A DNA stretch of 16,768 nucleotides from Oscillospiraceae bacterium (GCA_017627975.1 JAGAFT010000070.1:1-16768), one strand, 5' to 3'. Shown: positions 5,686-12,751, counted from the stretch's first letter. Translations and numbers: made by a program. Notes: generated by a model from the letters alone, not told the origin.

Positions 5686-7698
5686 TTAATACTGTTGCGC
5701 AAAGCGGGTGCGGATGTCCTCCATCAGGCTTGCCCAGCGGGAGCCCTTCCGATAGAACACGGGTGTGTCTCCCAGAGGAGCCGGGACGGTATGATCGCCC
5801 TGCTCATAAGTTTTTCCGGTCCACAGATGGACCCATTCGCCCTCGGGGAGATAGACGCTGCGCTCCGTCTGCGCTTCCTGCCAGACCGGCGCGACCAGCA
5901 CGTCTTCGCCCAGAAGATACTCAAACTGCTCCGTATAGCAGCGCGGGTCGTCTTCGTGATGCAGGAAAAGGGGACGCTGCACCGGGATACCGCACGCATG
6001 GTTTTCTTTGACCAGCTCCTTCAGCATGGGGGCGAGAGCCGTGTAGATGCCGACCAGGCGGGCGAGACGGTTCATGCAGCCCTCGTCGTCGTAATACTGG
6101 AAGTTGGTGTCCGGGCGGTTGCCTTCGTGGGTGCGCATGACCGGCGTGAAGGCCGCCATCTCCGCCCAGCGGAGGAAGACTTCCTTGGTGCGGGTATTGT
6201 CGAAAAGACTGGTGTAGCCGCCGATATCGCTGTGGGTCAGACCGCAGCCGCTCATCCCGGCGCTCAGCGCGGCGCTGATAACGGTGCAGAGACCGTCGTG
6301 GCGGGAGAAGTCGACGCTCTGATCCCCGGCCCAAAGCAGGGTGCAGTATTTCTGGCTGCCGGTGAAGCCGGCGCGCATGAAGTAAACCACCTCGCCGAGC
6401 TTTCCGGCTTCGGAGACGGCGTCGTAGTTGCACTTGGCCCAGAGTGCAGGCCAGTGGTTGTGCTCGATCATGGGGCTCTTTCCGCTGTGCAGCACGATGT
6501 CGTCCGTCGGCAGATACTCTCCGAAGTCCGCCATCCAGCCGTCGATGCCGATGTCCAGACTGTGCTTTCTGATGACCTCATCCTTGAACCAGTTGAAGGC
6601 TTTGGGATCTGTCAGGTCGATGACGCCGCAGTTGAACTCGCCGAAGTCAACGAGATAGACACTGCCGTCGCTGCGGCGGGCAAAGACATCTGCTTCCAGA
6701 CCCTTGCGATACAGCTCGCCGCCTTCCACCAGATAGGGATTGACGTAGCTGAGAAATTTGATCCCCCTGGCGTGGAGCTTTTCGATCTCGGCCGGGAGAT
6801 CCGGGTACATCTCCGGATGGAAATGCCAGTCCCACTGCAGGCGCTTGCCGAAGGAGGTGACACGCTTGCCGCACCAGTCCTGGCACCAGACGCCGGAGAC
6901 CTTGATGTTGTGCTGCAGCGTTTTTTCCAGCAGACCGAAAGAGCGCTCGCTTCCGCCCTGCACGCCGATGATGAGCCCGTTGTAGACCCAGTCGGGAAGC
7001 TCAGGCTGGCGGCCGAAGAAGGCCGTCTCCTTCGTGAGAAGGTCGAGGAAGGTATCCGCGGCCTCGATGCGGATGGAGGAGGGAAGCTCCCAGAACTGCA
7101 GCTCATGGAAGGCTTCATGCCGGAAGTCGAAATCCGCATAGGCCGTGGTCTCGGCGTGAAGATAATAATGCCGGCTGGAGACAAAGGTGGGCTGGGGGAA
7201 GTTGGTGTTGTAATAATCGCCGCCGGCCTTGTTCTCCACGTCGGAGCGCCAGGTCACATAGGTGGTCTTGTCGCGCCCGACACCCGGCTCCGAGGTCCAG
7301 AGGGGGAAGTGGCGCCCGCGAAGATTGAAGTAGGACATCTGTTCGCCACAGCCCCAGCAGCATTCGTCCTTTTCCGCGGGGACGCGGAACCAGACGCGGT
7401 TAATACTCGGGTTCTTCTGCGTAAAGCGCAGCACGGCACAGTCGCCGTCCAAGGTCACGCGCACCGTAAGGTCATCGCCAAATTCCAGCTCGGCGCCGTC
7501 AGACTGCTCATGCAGGGCGGTAAGGGAAAGCGCGCGGCGTTCCGTTACATAGTCCTCGATCTTGAAGTTGCCGCGGTACATGTCGACGGACTCCTGCCCA
7601 CAGCCGACAAAAATCATGGGGAAGGACCCGGAGGAGCGCAGAAGGGTTTCGCCGTGACGCTCCAGGCACCAGTCGGAAAGATTGTTGATCAGTTTCAT
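5686..7698 (-). CDS. yihQ: Sulfoquinovosidase, glycoside hydrolase family 31 (YihQ-like)
   Basis: This enzyme hydrolyses alpha-sulfoquinovosides such as sulfoquinovosyl glycerol to SQ by a retaining mechanism. At 670 residues it is close to E. coli YihQ and aligns with it through long identical blocks (SFGKR..W, GWMADFGEYLPTD, PALWAKCNY, SDIGGYT, MRTHEGNRP). The nucleophile is D391 in MADFGEYLP and the acid/base is D459 in AGDQ. The residues that read the sulfonate in YihQ (Q262, Q288, R301, W304, Y508) are all present as Q247, Q273, R286, W289 and Y495, at a constant offset of 13-15. That set separates SQases from ordinary GH31 alpha-glucosidases. No signal peptide is seen, so glycosides must be imported first. 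It follows the isomerase gene by 72 bp in one unit, with the start at an ATG 7 nt after GGGAGCC. This is the most diagnostic gene of the window. Confidence 0.95.
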   Translation of the reverse strand: MKLINNLSDWCLERHGETLLRSSGSFPMIFVGCGQESVDMYRGNFKIEDYVTERRALSLTALHEQSDGAELEFGDDLTVRVTLDGDCAVLRFTQKNPSINRVWFRVPAEKDECCWGCGEQMSYFNLRGRHFPLWTSEPGVGRDKTTYVTWRSDVENKAGGDYYNTNFPQPTFVSSRHYYLHAETTAYADFDFRHEAFHELQFWELPSSIRIEAADTFLDLLTKETAFFGRQPELPDWVYNGLIIGVQGGSERSFGLLEKTLQHNIKVSGVWCQDWCGKRVTSFGKRLQWDWHFHPEMYPDLPAEIEKLHARGIKFLSYVNPYLVEGGELYRKGLEADVFARRSDGSVYLVDFGEFNCGVIDLTDPKAFNWFKDEVIRKHSLDIGIDGWMADFGEYLPTDDIVLHSGKSPMIEHNHWPALWAKCNYDAVSEAGKLGEVVYFMRAGFTGSQKYCTLLWAGDQSVDFSRHDGLCTVISAALSAGMSGCGLTHSDIGGYTSLFDNTRTKEVFLRWAEMAAFTPVMRTHEGNRPDTNFQYYDDEGCMNRLARLVGIYTALAPMLKELVKENHACGIPVQRPLFLHHEDDPRCYTEQFEYLLGEDVLVAPVWQEAQTERSVYLPEGEWVHLWTGKTYEQGDHTVPAPLGDTPVFYRKGSRWASLMEDIRTRFAQQY

Positions 7699-7731
7699 AA
7701 AAGGCTCCCTTTTCCAGAGGTGATATTGGAA

Positions 7732-7756
7732 CGCTCTCCCGCGAAAGGGGAGAGCG
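7732..7756 (-). terminator. Intercistronic hairpin between isomerase and SQase genes
   Basis: Perfect 9-bp arms CGCTCTCCC (7732-7740) and GGGAGAGCG (7748-7756) with a 7-nt loop lie in the 72-bp gap between the isomerase and SQase genes. No U-tract follows on the minus strand. It is more likely an mRNA-stabilising or differential-expression element than a full stop. Confidence 0.45.
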
Positions 7757-7770
7757 GCCGGATCATAGAA

Positions 7771-9108
7771 TCAATACTTGCAGACTTCAAAGCCGAACAT
7801 CTCGGCCAGAACCTTCAGGGTCTCGGCGTGGTGGCCCTTGATGACGGCAAAGTGCGGCTCAAAGCCGGAGCGGATGCTGTCCTCGACGACTTCCTTGCTG
7901 TTGCGGTCGGTCTTCACCACGATGGACGTGCCGATAAACTGCTTGGGCTTATCCAGAACGGAACCCTCCGCCACAAAGAAGCGGAAGCTGCCGTCGGGCT
8001 TGCGGCCGATGCGGAAGATGGTGGCCTCGGGGAAGGCTTCACAGCCGAAGTCCATCGCGGGGCCGATCTTGCGGTTGGGATGCACGCCGACGACGGCGCC
8101 GGTGTCCTTGCGGGCGAGGCTGCAGGCGGCAGCGCCGCAGTGCCAGTAGGTGATGGAGCTCTCTTCTTCATCCAGAGCGACTGGATCGCCGAAGAAGACG
8201 GGCTCGTTGGACAGCTGCATGCCGATCCACATGGAGAGTGCGCCGTAGATGTCGGCCTCGCAGGCGGCGGCCACGCCTTCATCGTTCAGCATGCTGAGCA
8301 CGGTGCAGACCGGGGTGCCGAAGGAGGTGAAGAAATCGGGCCAGCAGCGGGAAGCCAGAGCGCCGATGTGATGCGTCCTGACATAATCGCGATAAGCCTT
8401 GAGCAGGCGGGCGTGGTCGTTGCGGTTGTTCTCCGGGGTCTTGTCCAGACCGCAGGTGCACTTCTCGGTGTCCCGCAGATACTCGGCGCATTCCTCGTCC
8501 GTATAGGTCTTGGCCATGTCGATGAGCTCGCGGGCTTCGATGGACTCAAGCTCCACGCCGAAGGTGTTCATCAGCTCGCTGTCCAGCGCGCGGCCGAAGC
8601 CGAAGCCCTGGGGCGTATGGCCGATGGCGGACATGGTCAGGCTGCGCATGGCCTTCTTGACCTTGGCGGCTTCCACGGTGGCCTTCACAGCGGAGACGAC
8701 GGACTCCTCTTCCGGAGCGCCGAAGCACCAGTTGAAGGCACGGCCGTCGAAGGCGGCGAGGGTGTTGGCGGCGGAGTAAGCGCCGGTCAGGGAGTTCAGA
8801 CGGAGGCGCCCGCCGTCAATAACGGGCTCGCGCAGCGTCCAGAGCAGCATCGGGCAGTTGTAGCGGCGCAGCACTTCGGCCATGTAGGCGGCATTGGCAA
8901 AGGTCAGATTCTGGAACACGATCAGATCCGGGTTCAGACCGTCGAGATAGGCGCGCAGCTTGTCGAGCGTGAGCAGCATCTCATCCGGGCAGACAAAATC
9001 GGGATCCACCCCGCGCAGCATGGCGCAGGAGCGCTCAAACTGATCCTGAGCGGTTTCCAGATGATAGGTGGGGACACCCACCGGGATATAGACAGAACAG
9101 AAGCTCAT
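7771..9108 (-). CDS. FucI/AraA-like sugar isomerase, candidate sulfoquinovose isomerase
   Basis: A 445-residue cytoplasmic protein of the L-fucose/L-arabinose isomerase-like group (COG2407 type). The N-terminal half has alternating strand/helix Rossmann-like segments (DLIVFQNLTFANAAYMAEVL, CPMLLWTLREP). The C-terminal half has family-like elements: RCWPDFF, NDEGVAAACEADIYGALSMW (acidic residues at E284/D286, probable metal ligands), YWHCG and VHPNRKIGPAMDFGCEAFP. Such enzymes interconvert aldoses and ketoses using Mn2+. It is the first gene after a consensus promoter, directly upstream of the SQase gene and divergent from transketolase. The pathway needs SQ to 6-deoxy-6-sulfofructose conversion, and no YihS-type isomerase is present. 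I therefore infer it is the SQ isomerase; I recall isomerases of this fold in Firmicute sulfoglycolysis loci but cannot verify that here. The DUF4867 protein at 15131 is the competing candidate. The ATG at 9108 follows AGGAGG. Confidence 0.8.
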   Translation of the reverse strand: MSFCSVYIPVGVPTYHLETAQDQFERSCAMLRGVDPDFVCPDEMLLTLDKLRAYLDGLNPDLIVFQNLTFANAAYMAEVLRRYNCPMLLWTLREPVIDGGRLRLNSLTGAYSAANTLAAFDGRAFNWCFGAPEEESVVSAVKATVEAAKVKKAMRSLTMSAIGHTPQGFGFGRALDSELMNTFGVELESIEARELIDMAKTYTDEECAEYLRDTEKCTCGLDKTPENNRNDHARLLKAYRDYVRTHHIGALASRCWPDFFTSFGTPVCTVLSMLNDEGVAAACEADIYGALSMWIGMQLSNEPVFFGDPVALDEEESSITYWHCGAAACSLARKDTGAVVGVHPNRKIGPAMDFGCEAFPEATIFRIGRKPDGSFRFFVAEGSVLDKPKQFIGTSIVVKTDRNSKEVVEDSIRSGFEPHFAVIKGHHAETLKVLAEMFGFEVCKY

Positions 9109-9124
9109 AAAGATTACCTCCTAA

Positions 9125-9140
9125 AATTGTTTAACGCTGT
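9125..9140 (+). promoter_or_regulatory. Candidate shared operator, site 2 (isomerase promoter)
   Basis: AATTGTTTAACGCTGT on the plus strand overlaps the predicted start (near 9139) of the minus-strand isomerase transcript. It differs from site 1 at the tctC promoter by a single base but is in the opposite orientation relative to its promoter. That would suit a dimeric regulator with a roughly symmetric site. The minus-strand ribosome binding site lies immediately beyond. Confidence 0.5.
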
Positions 9141-9145
9141 GAACT

Positions 9146-9174
9146 ATCATAGCTTCTCCGGGCGCAACTGTCAA
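9146..9174 (-). promoter_or_regulatory. Sigma-A promoter for isomerase-SQase unit
   Basis: On the minus strand, a consensus -35 TTGACA (9169-9174) and -10 TATGAT (9146-9151) are separated by exactly 17 bp. It is divergent from the transketolase promoter; the two -35 boxes are 55 bp apart. Confidence 0.85.
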
Positions 9175-9177
9175 GCT

Positions 9178-9226
9178 TTATTTTTGGAAAAGATGAAAAA
9201 GTATTTTCAGAAAAAACCAAAAATAA
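9178..9226. promoter_or_regulatory. Inverted repeat between divergent promoters
   Basis: Perfect 10-bp arms TTATTTTTGG (9178-9187) and CCAAAAATAA (9217-9226) lie exactly between the two divergent -35 boxes, with their centres 39 bp apart. The position could let one regulator control both transcripts. The half-site resembles the T/A-rich half-sites known for ROK repressors, but this is only a resemblance. Confidence 0.45.
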
Positions 9227-9229
9227 CTA

Positions 9230-9258
9230 TTGACAAAACCAACAAAAGGCGGTACACT
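9230..9258 (+). promoter_or_regulatory. Sigma-A promoter for transketolase unit
   Basis: A consensus -35 TTGACA (9230-9235) and -10 TACACT (9253-9258) are separated by 17 bp. The predicted start is near 9265, leaving a leader of about 90 nt with AGGAGGAGG just before the TTG start codon of the first gene. Confidence 0.8.
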
Positions 9259-9261
9259 CTG

Positions 9262-9287
9262 AATTGCTTAGAAGCTTTAATCAAATT
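9262..9287 (+). promoter_or_regulatory. Candidate shared operator, site 3 (transketolase promoter)
   Basis: AATTGCTTA (9262-9270) and, inverted, TAATCAAATT (9278-9287) flank a central AAGCTT. Both halves resemble the AATTGTTTA..AGCT core of the sites at the tctC and isomerase promoters. The element covers the predicted transcription start. Confidence 0.4.
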
Positions 9288-9354
9288 CTGCTTCGACAGC
9301 GTTTCCTGAATCATCAATGATATAAGATGAAACATCAAGGAGGAGGAAATTCCA

Positions 9355-10182
9355 TTGAGCTACGATCTGAAAGAAGTCTGCAAAGATATCCGCTGTGATA
9401 TCATGACCTGCATCGGACACCTGGGCGTCGGCCACATCGGCGGCTGCCTGTCTGTCGTGGAAGCACTTGCTGTCCTGTATTTTAAAGAGATGAACATCGA
9501 CCCGGCCAACCCGAAGATGGAAGGCCGCGACCGCTTTATCTGCTCCAAGGGCCATGCCGGCCCGGCCGTCTACGCGACGCTGGCCAACCGCGGCTACTTT
9601 GACAAGAAAGAGCTGCTCACCCTGAACCAGGGCGGCACCAATCTTCCTTCCCACTGCGATATGAACCGCACCACCGGCATCGACATGACCACCGGTTCTC
9701 TCGGTCAGGGCTTCAGCTGCGCAGTCGGCGTGGCGCTGGGCTCCAAGCTTGAGAAGGACGGCGCAACGATCTACACCATGATCGGCGACGGCGAGAGCCA
9801 GGAAGGCCAGATCTGGGAAGCGGCCATGTTCGCCGCGGCGAAGAAGCTGGACAACCTGATCGCCTTCACCGATTATAATAAGCAGCAGATCGACGGCACC
9901 GTTGCCGAGGTCAATGACATCGCCCCGCTGGCTGAGAAATGGGCCGCGTTCGGCTGGAACGTCATCGATGTGGAAGACGGCAATGATGTTGAGCAGGTTG
10001 AGCAGGCTGTTGAGCATGCCAAGCTTGGCCGCGACAGCGGAAAGCCCACCATGATCATCCTCAACACCCTGAAGGGCTGCGGCGTCAAGTGGATCGAAGA
10101 CATGGGCTCCGGCAACCACAACTGCCCGGTCAGCGAGGAGCAGGCCGAGGCGGCCATCCGTGAAATCAGAGGGGAGGACTAA
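9355..10182 (+). CDS. Transketolase N-terminal subunit (ThDP-binding), candidate sulfofructose transketolase
   Basis: This 275-residue protein is the pyrophosphate-binding half of a split transketolase, which moves two-carbon ketol units with thiamine diphosphate and Mg2+. Motifs: GHIGGCLS (H27), RDRFICSKGHAGPAVYA (H67), TTGSLGQGFS, and the ThDP signature GDGESQEG to YNKQQIDG (D145, N175). Where transketolases usually have GHP before the TTG.LGQG motif, this protein has SHC (H100 kept), a possible specificity change. The start is TTG at 9355, supported by AGGAGGAGG upstream. The gene opens the plus-strand unit and is followed 3 bp later by the C-terminal subunit. In the proposed sulfo-TK route the pair acts twice, cleaving sulfofructose and then sulfoerythrulose with glyceraldehyde-3-phosphate as acceptor. 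An ordinary pentose-phosphate transketolase is the alternative; context favours the sulfosugar role. Confidence 0.93.
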   Translation: MSYDLKEVCKDIRCDIMTCIGHLGVGHIGGCLSVVEALAVLYFKEMNIDPANPKMEGRDRFICSKGHAGPAVYATLANRGYFDKKELLTLNQGGTNLPSHCDMNRTTGIDMTTGSLGQGFSCAVGVALGSKLEKDGATIYTMIGDGESQEGQIWEAAMFAAAKKLDNLIAFTDYNKQQIDGTVAEVNDIAPLAEKWAAFGWNVIDVEDGNDVEQVEQAVEHAKLGRDSGKPTMIILNTLKGCGVKWIEDMGSGNHNCPVSEEQAEAAIREIRGED

Positions 10183-10185
10183 TCC

Positions 10186-11109
10186 ATGGAAATGAGAGCT
10201 GTTTATGCCGCGTGCCTCGCGGAAATGATGGAAAAAGACAAGCACGTCGTCATTCTCGACGCGGACCTCGGAAAAGCCAGCGGAACGCTGGGCCTGCGCG
10301 CCAAGTTCCCCGAGCAGAGCTTTGACTGCGGCGTTGCCGAGCAGGACATGGCCTCCATCGCGGCCGGCCTCTCCAGCTATGGCTTCAAGCCCTGGATCGA
10401 GAGCTTCACTCCGTTTGCCACCCGCCGCATCTGCGACCAGATCGCGATCTCCATCTCCTATGCCAAGCGCAATGTGAAGATCGTCGGCACCGACCCCGGC
10501 ATTGCGGCCGAGCTCAACGGCGGTACCCACATGAGCATGGAAGACATCGGTGTTGTCCGTTCCATCCCCGGCGTCGTCATCTTCGAGCCGGTTGACGAGG
10601 TCCAGCTCCGCGCCGCCATGCCCGTCCTGAACGAGTACGACGGACCGGTCTATGTCCGCCTGTTCCGCAAGGAGCTGCCGAAGGTCTTCGACGAAGGCTA
10701 CAAGTTCGACCTCTTCAAGGCCGACACCATCAAAGAGGGCAAGGACCTCACGATCTTTGTCACCGGCATGCTGACCGCCGATGTCATCGAAGCTTCCAAG
10801 AAGCTCGCCGAGGAAGGCATTGACGCCGAGATCATCAACATCCACACCATTAAGCCCATCGACAAGGGCGCCGTTGTGGCTTCCGCCCGCAAGACCGGTG
10901 CGGTCCTCACCGTGGAGAACCACAACGTCATCGGCGGCCTGCAGTCCGCCGTTCTCGAAGCCCTCGCCATGGAGAAGATCCCCGTGGTCGCCGTCGGTGT
11001 TCAGGACCACTTCGGTGAAGTCGGCAAGCTTCCGTATCTGCGCGAAGTCACCGGCCTTACGGTCGAGAACATCGTCGCCAGCGCCAAGAAGGCAGTTACC
11101 CTGAAGTAA
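10186..11109 (+). CDS. Transketolase C-terminal subunit, candidate sulfofructose transketolase
   Basis: The 307-residue partner subunit holds the pyrimidine-binding and C-terminal domains. The catalytic Glu is E52 in DCGVAEQDMASIAAG, and the aromatic stretch ESFTPFATRR follows. NGGTHMSMEDIGVVRSIPG (H115) corresponds to the substrate-facing THQ.EDI loop of transketolases, and GPVYVRLFRKELP to the end of the pyrimidine domain. The last ~120 residues match the transketolase C domain (TIFVTGMLTADVIEA, TVENHNVIGGLQSAV). The ATG at 10186 is preceded by GGGGAGG within the end of the upstream gene, so translation is probably coupled. The architecture is that of split transketolases, not full-length TK; DXP synthase is unlikely because it is normally a single chain. 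With the N subunit it would produce xylulose-5-phosphate for central metabolism. Confidence 0.93.
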   Translation: MEMRAVYAACLAEMMEKDKHVVILDADLGKASGTLGLRAKFPEQSFDCGVAEQDMASIAAGLSSYGFKPWIESFTPFATRRICDQIAISISYAKRNVKIVGTDPGIAAELNGGTHMSMEDIGVVRSIPGVVIFEPVDEVQLRAAMPVLNEYDGPVYVRLFRKELPKVFDEGYKFDLFKADTIKEGKDLTIFVTGMLTADVIEASKKLAEEGIDAEIINIHTIKPIDKGAVVASARKTGAVLTVENHNVIGGLQSAVLEALAMEKIPVVAVGVQDHFGEVGKLPYLREVTGLTVENIVASAKKAVTLK

Positions 11110-11121
11110 TCTCAATCATCC

Positions 11122-11153
11122 GAATCCCGCCCCTGCGGGGCGGGATTCTTATT
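11122..11153 (+). terminator. Hairpin/attenuator after the transketolase genes
   Basis: A perfect 12-bp stem GAATCCCGCCCC (11122-11133) / GGGGCGGGATTC (11137-11148) with a TGC loop is followed by TTATT. It resembles an intrinsic terminator with a weak U-tract. It lies 39 bp before the next gene of the same pathway, so partial termination within the operon is likely. Confidence 0.65.
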
Positions 11154-11187
11154 GACTTAAATTATAATGTAAGAGGAGTTTTACATC

Positions 11188-11664
11188 ATGAAAATTGCAA
11201 TTGGCAGCGACAAGTCCGGTTTTTCCGCAAAAGAAGCCATCAAGGCCTATCTGACCGAAGCAGGCGTTGAGTTCGACGATCTCGGCACCACCGATCTCGA
11301 ACAGGTCCATCCCTATTATCAGGTTGCGAGCGAGGTCGCTCCCCTGGTTCAGAACGGCACCTATGACAAGGCCGTCCTGATCTGCGGCACCGGCGCAGGC
11401 ATGTCCGTTGTTGCGAACAAGTACAAGGGTGTTTACGCCGTCGCCTGCGAAGGCGTCTACTCCGCCAAGATGGCCCGCGCCATCAACAACGCCAACGTCC
11501 TGTGCATGGGCGGATGGATCGTCGGACCGGAAATGGCCGTCGAGATGGTCAAGACCTTCCTCGCCACCGACTGGTGCCAGGATCTGGAAGACTGGCGCGC
11601 TGCCAACATGCACAAGTTCGCAGCCAAGGTCAACGAGATTGAGGCGAACATCTATGGCGCATGA
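11188..11664 (+). CDS. RpiB/LacAB-family isomerase, candidate 4-deoxy-4-sulfoerythrose isomerase
   Basis: A 158-residue RpiB-fold aldose-ketose isomerase. The catalytic Cys is kept (C66 in LICGTGAGMSVVANK), as are YSAKMAR and VGPEMA. Several residues differ from ribose-5-phosphate isomerase B. The DH pair near the N terminus is D8-K9. The ring-opening His (E. coli H99, QHND) is I99 in RAINNAN. The GSR/GGR motif is GGW (W110), and the C-terminal GGRH..R phosphate-binding region reads CQDLEDWR. Loss of ring-opening and phosphate-binding residues suits a substrate that cannot cyclise and bears a sulfonate, as 4-deoxy-4-sulfoerythrose does. I therefore assign the sulfoerythrose-to-sulfoerythrulose step (SqwI role) by inference; RpiB homologues acting on C4 sugars have precedent in Brucella erythritol metabolism. 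The downstream dehydrogenase gene overlaps it by 11 bp. The start at 11188 follows AGAGGAG. Confidence 0.9.
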   Translation: MKIAIGSDKSGFSAKEAIKAYLTEAGVEFDDLGTTDLEQVHPYYQVASEVAPLVQNGTYDKAVLICGTGAGMSVVANKYKGVYAVACEGVYSAKMARAINNANVLCMGGWIVGPEMAVEMVKTFLATDWCQDLEDWRAANMHKFAAKVNEIEANIYGA

Positions 11665-12751
11665 GTTTGTCTATTCCCAGCCGGTCAAGATCTACTTCGG
11701 CGAGGGAAAGTTTGCAAAGCTTGGTGAAGTGCTCGAAGAGCTCGGCGTGGAGCGCTGCGTAATCGCCTGCGGAAAGCACTTTGCCCCGACGGCGAAGGAG
11801 ATGCAGGAGAAGGACAGCCGCATCGCGGCCGTTTTCGGCGGCGTCGAGCAGAACCCCCAGCTCTCCGGCGTGATTGAGACCACCCGCCTGGCCCGTGAGA
11901 CCAAGGCCGACGCAGTCATCGGCATCGGCGGCGGCAGTGCCATTGACACGGCAAAGTTTGCCGCGGCCATCGCCCTGGGCGACGGCGAAGCCATTGAATA
12001 CTATCACGGGGAGAAGCCCTTCCCGGCAGAGCGCCTGACCATCATCGCGGTCCCGACCACGGCCGGAACCGGAAGCGAAGTGACCCAGGTCTCCGTCATC
12101 AGCCACGAGACCGAGAAGAAGACCATCAACAACCCGGTCTTCATGCCCAAGGTGGCCATTGTCGACCCCGTGCTGAGCTCCACCGTTCCGCCCCGCACCA
12201 CCATGAACACCGGCCTGGACGCCATGGCCCACGCGCTGGAAGGCTACTGGAGCAAGAATCATCAGCCCGTCTCCGACCTGATGGCGGTGGAAGCTGTCCG
12301 CACGATCCTCGAGAACCTCGAGACGGCCTACACCGACGGCAGCAACATGGAAGCCCGCGCCAACATGGCCTATGCTTCTCTGCTCGGCGGCCTGAGCTTC
12401 GCACTGCCGAAGACCGCCGGCTGCCACGCCTGCAGCTATCCTCTGTCTGAGGACTATCATCTGCCCCACGGCGAAGCCTGCGCCTTTACCCTGGACAGCT
12501 TCGTGCGCATCAACGCGGATGAGCGTCTGGAGCTCCTCTGCCGCAGAGTCGGCCTCTCCGGCACCGAAGAGCTGGCCCAGCGCATCGCGGCCCTTAAGAA
12601 GCTTGCCGGCCTGCGCAGCACCCTTCGCGACCTGGGCGAAGTCGACCTCGACAAGCTGGCCCATGACTGCGCGGTACACGGCCTGATGAACAACAATCCC
12701 GTGCATATGGACGAGAAAGCCCTGCGCGAGATGTTCGAGAAGCTTGCCTGA
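11654..12751 (+). CDS. Iron-type alcohol dehydrogenase, candidate sulfoacetaldehyde reductase
   Basis: A 365-residue NAD(P)-dependent group III alcohol dehydrogenase. NAD-binding motif GIGGGSAIDTAK (residues 90-101), PTTAGTGSEVT (134-144) and the metal-ligand set D189, H193 (GLDAMAHALEGY), H258 and H272 (HACSYPL ... LPHGEACA, 14 apart as in FucO) are all intact. The start ATG at 11654 lies inside the end of the RpiB-like gene (11-bp overlap) with GAGG about 10 bp upstream; the longer frame from 11408 would be an overlap artefact. Sulfoacetaldehyde reductases of taurine fermenters (SarD, TauF) belong to this family. In the sulfo-TK route the last step is reduction of sulfoacetaldehyde to isethionate with regeneration of NAD+, so I infer that role. 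Reduction of another short aldehyde, such as phosphonoacetaldehyde, cannot be excluded from sequence alone. Confidence 0.92.
   Translation: MAHEFVYSQPVKIYFGEGKFAKLGEVLEELGVERCVIACGKHFAPTAKEMQEKDSRIAAVFGGVEQNPQLSGVIETTRLARETKADAVIGIGGGSAIDTAKFAAAIALGDGEAIEYYHGEKPFPAERLTIIAVPTTAGTGSEVTQVSVISHETEKKTINNPVFMPKVAIVDPVLSSTVPPRTTMNTGLDAMAHALEGYWSKNHQPVSDLMAVEAVRTILENLETAYTDGSNMEARANMAYASLLGGLSFALPKTAGCHACSYPLSEDYHLPHGEACAFTLDSFVRINADERLELLCRRVGLSGTEELAQRIAALKKLAGLRSTLRDLGEVDLDKLAHDCAVHGLMNNNPVHMDEKALREMFEKLA

Noticed and set aside
5686..7698. Ordinary alpha-glucosidase or alpha-xylosidase annotation for the GH31 gene
   Set aside because: The full YihQ sulfonate-binding residue set and long matching blocks favour SQase.
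9290..9306. A catabolite-repression (cre) site near the transketolase start
   Set aside because: About four mismatches to the consensus, including in the conserved positions.
5695..9309. A 1204-codon open frame on the plus strand opposite the SQase and isomerase genes
   Set aside because: It mirrors two well-recognised minus-strand genes with intact motifs; the translation is low-complexity and matches no family I know. Long antisense frames are expected from GC-rich codon use.
9355..11109. DXP synthase or pyruvate dehydrogenase E1
   Set aside because: The split point, the TTGSLGQG loop and the VAEQDM/THMSMEDI motifs are of transketolase type.
9277..11115. A 612-codon minus-strand open frame opposite the transketolase genes
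   Set aside because: The plus-strand transketolase subunits have complete ThDP and catalytic motifs; the opposite frame is an aspartate/glycine-rich shadow.
11163..11168. TATAAT before the RpiB-like gene as an internal promoter
   Set aside because: The nearby TTGACT is only 5 bp away, and nothing resembling a -35 lies at the proper distance. An AT-rich leader is the simpler reading.
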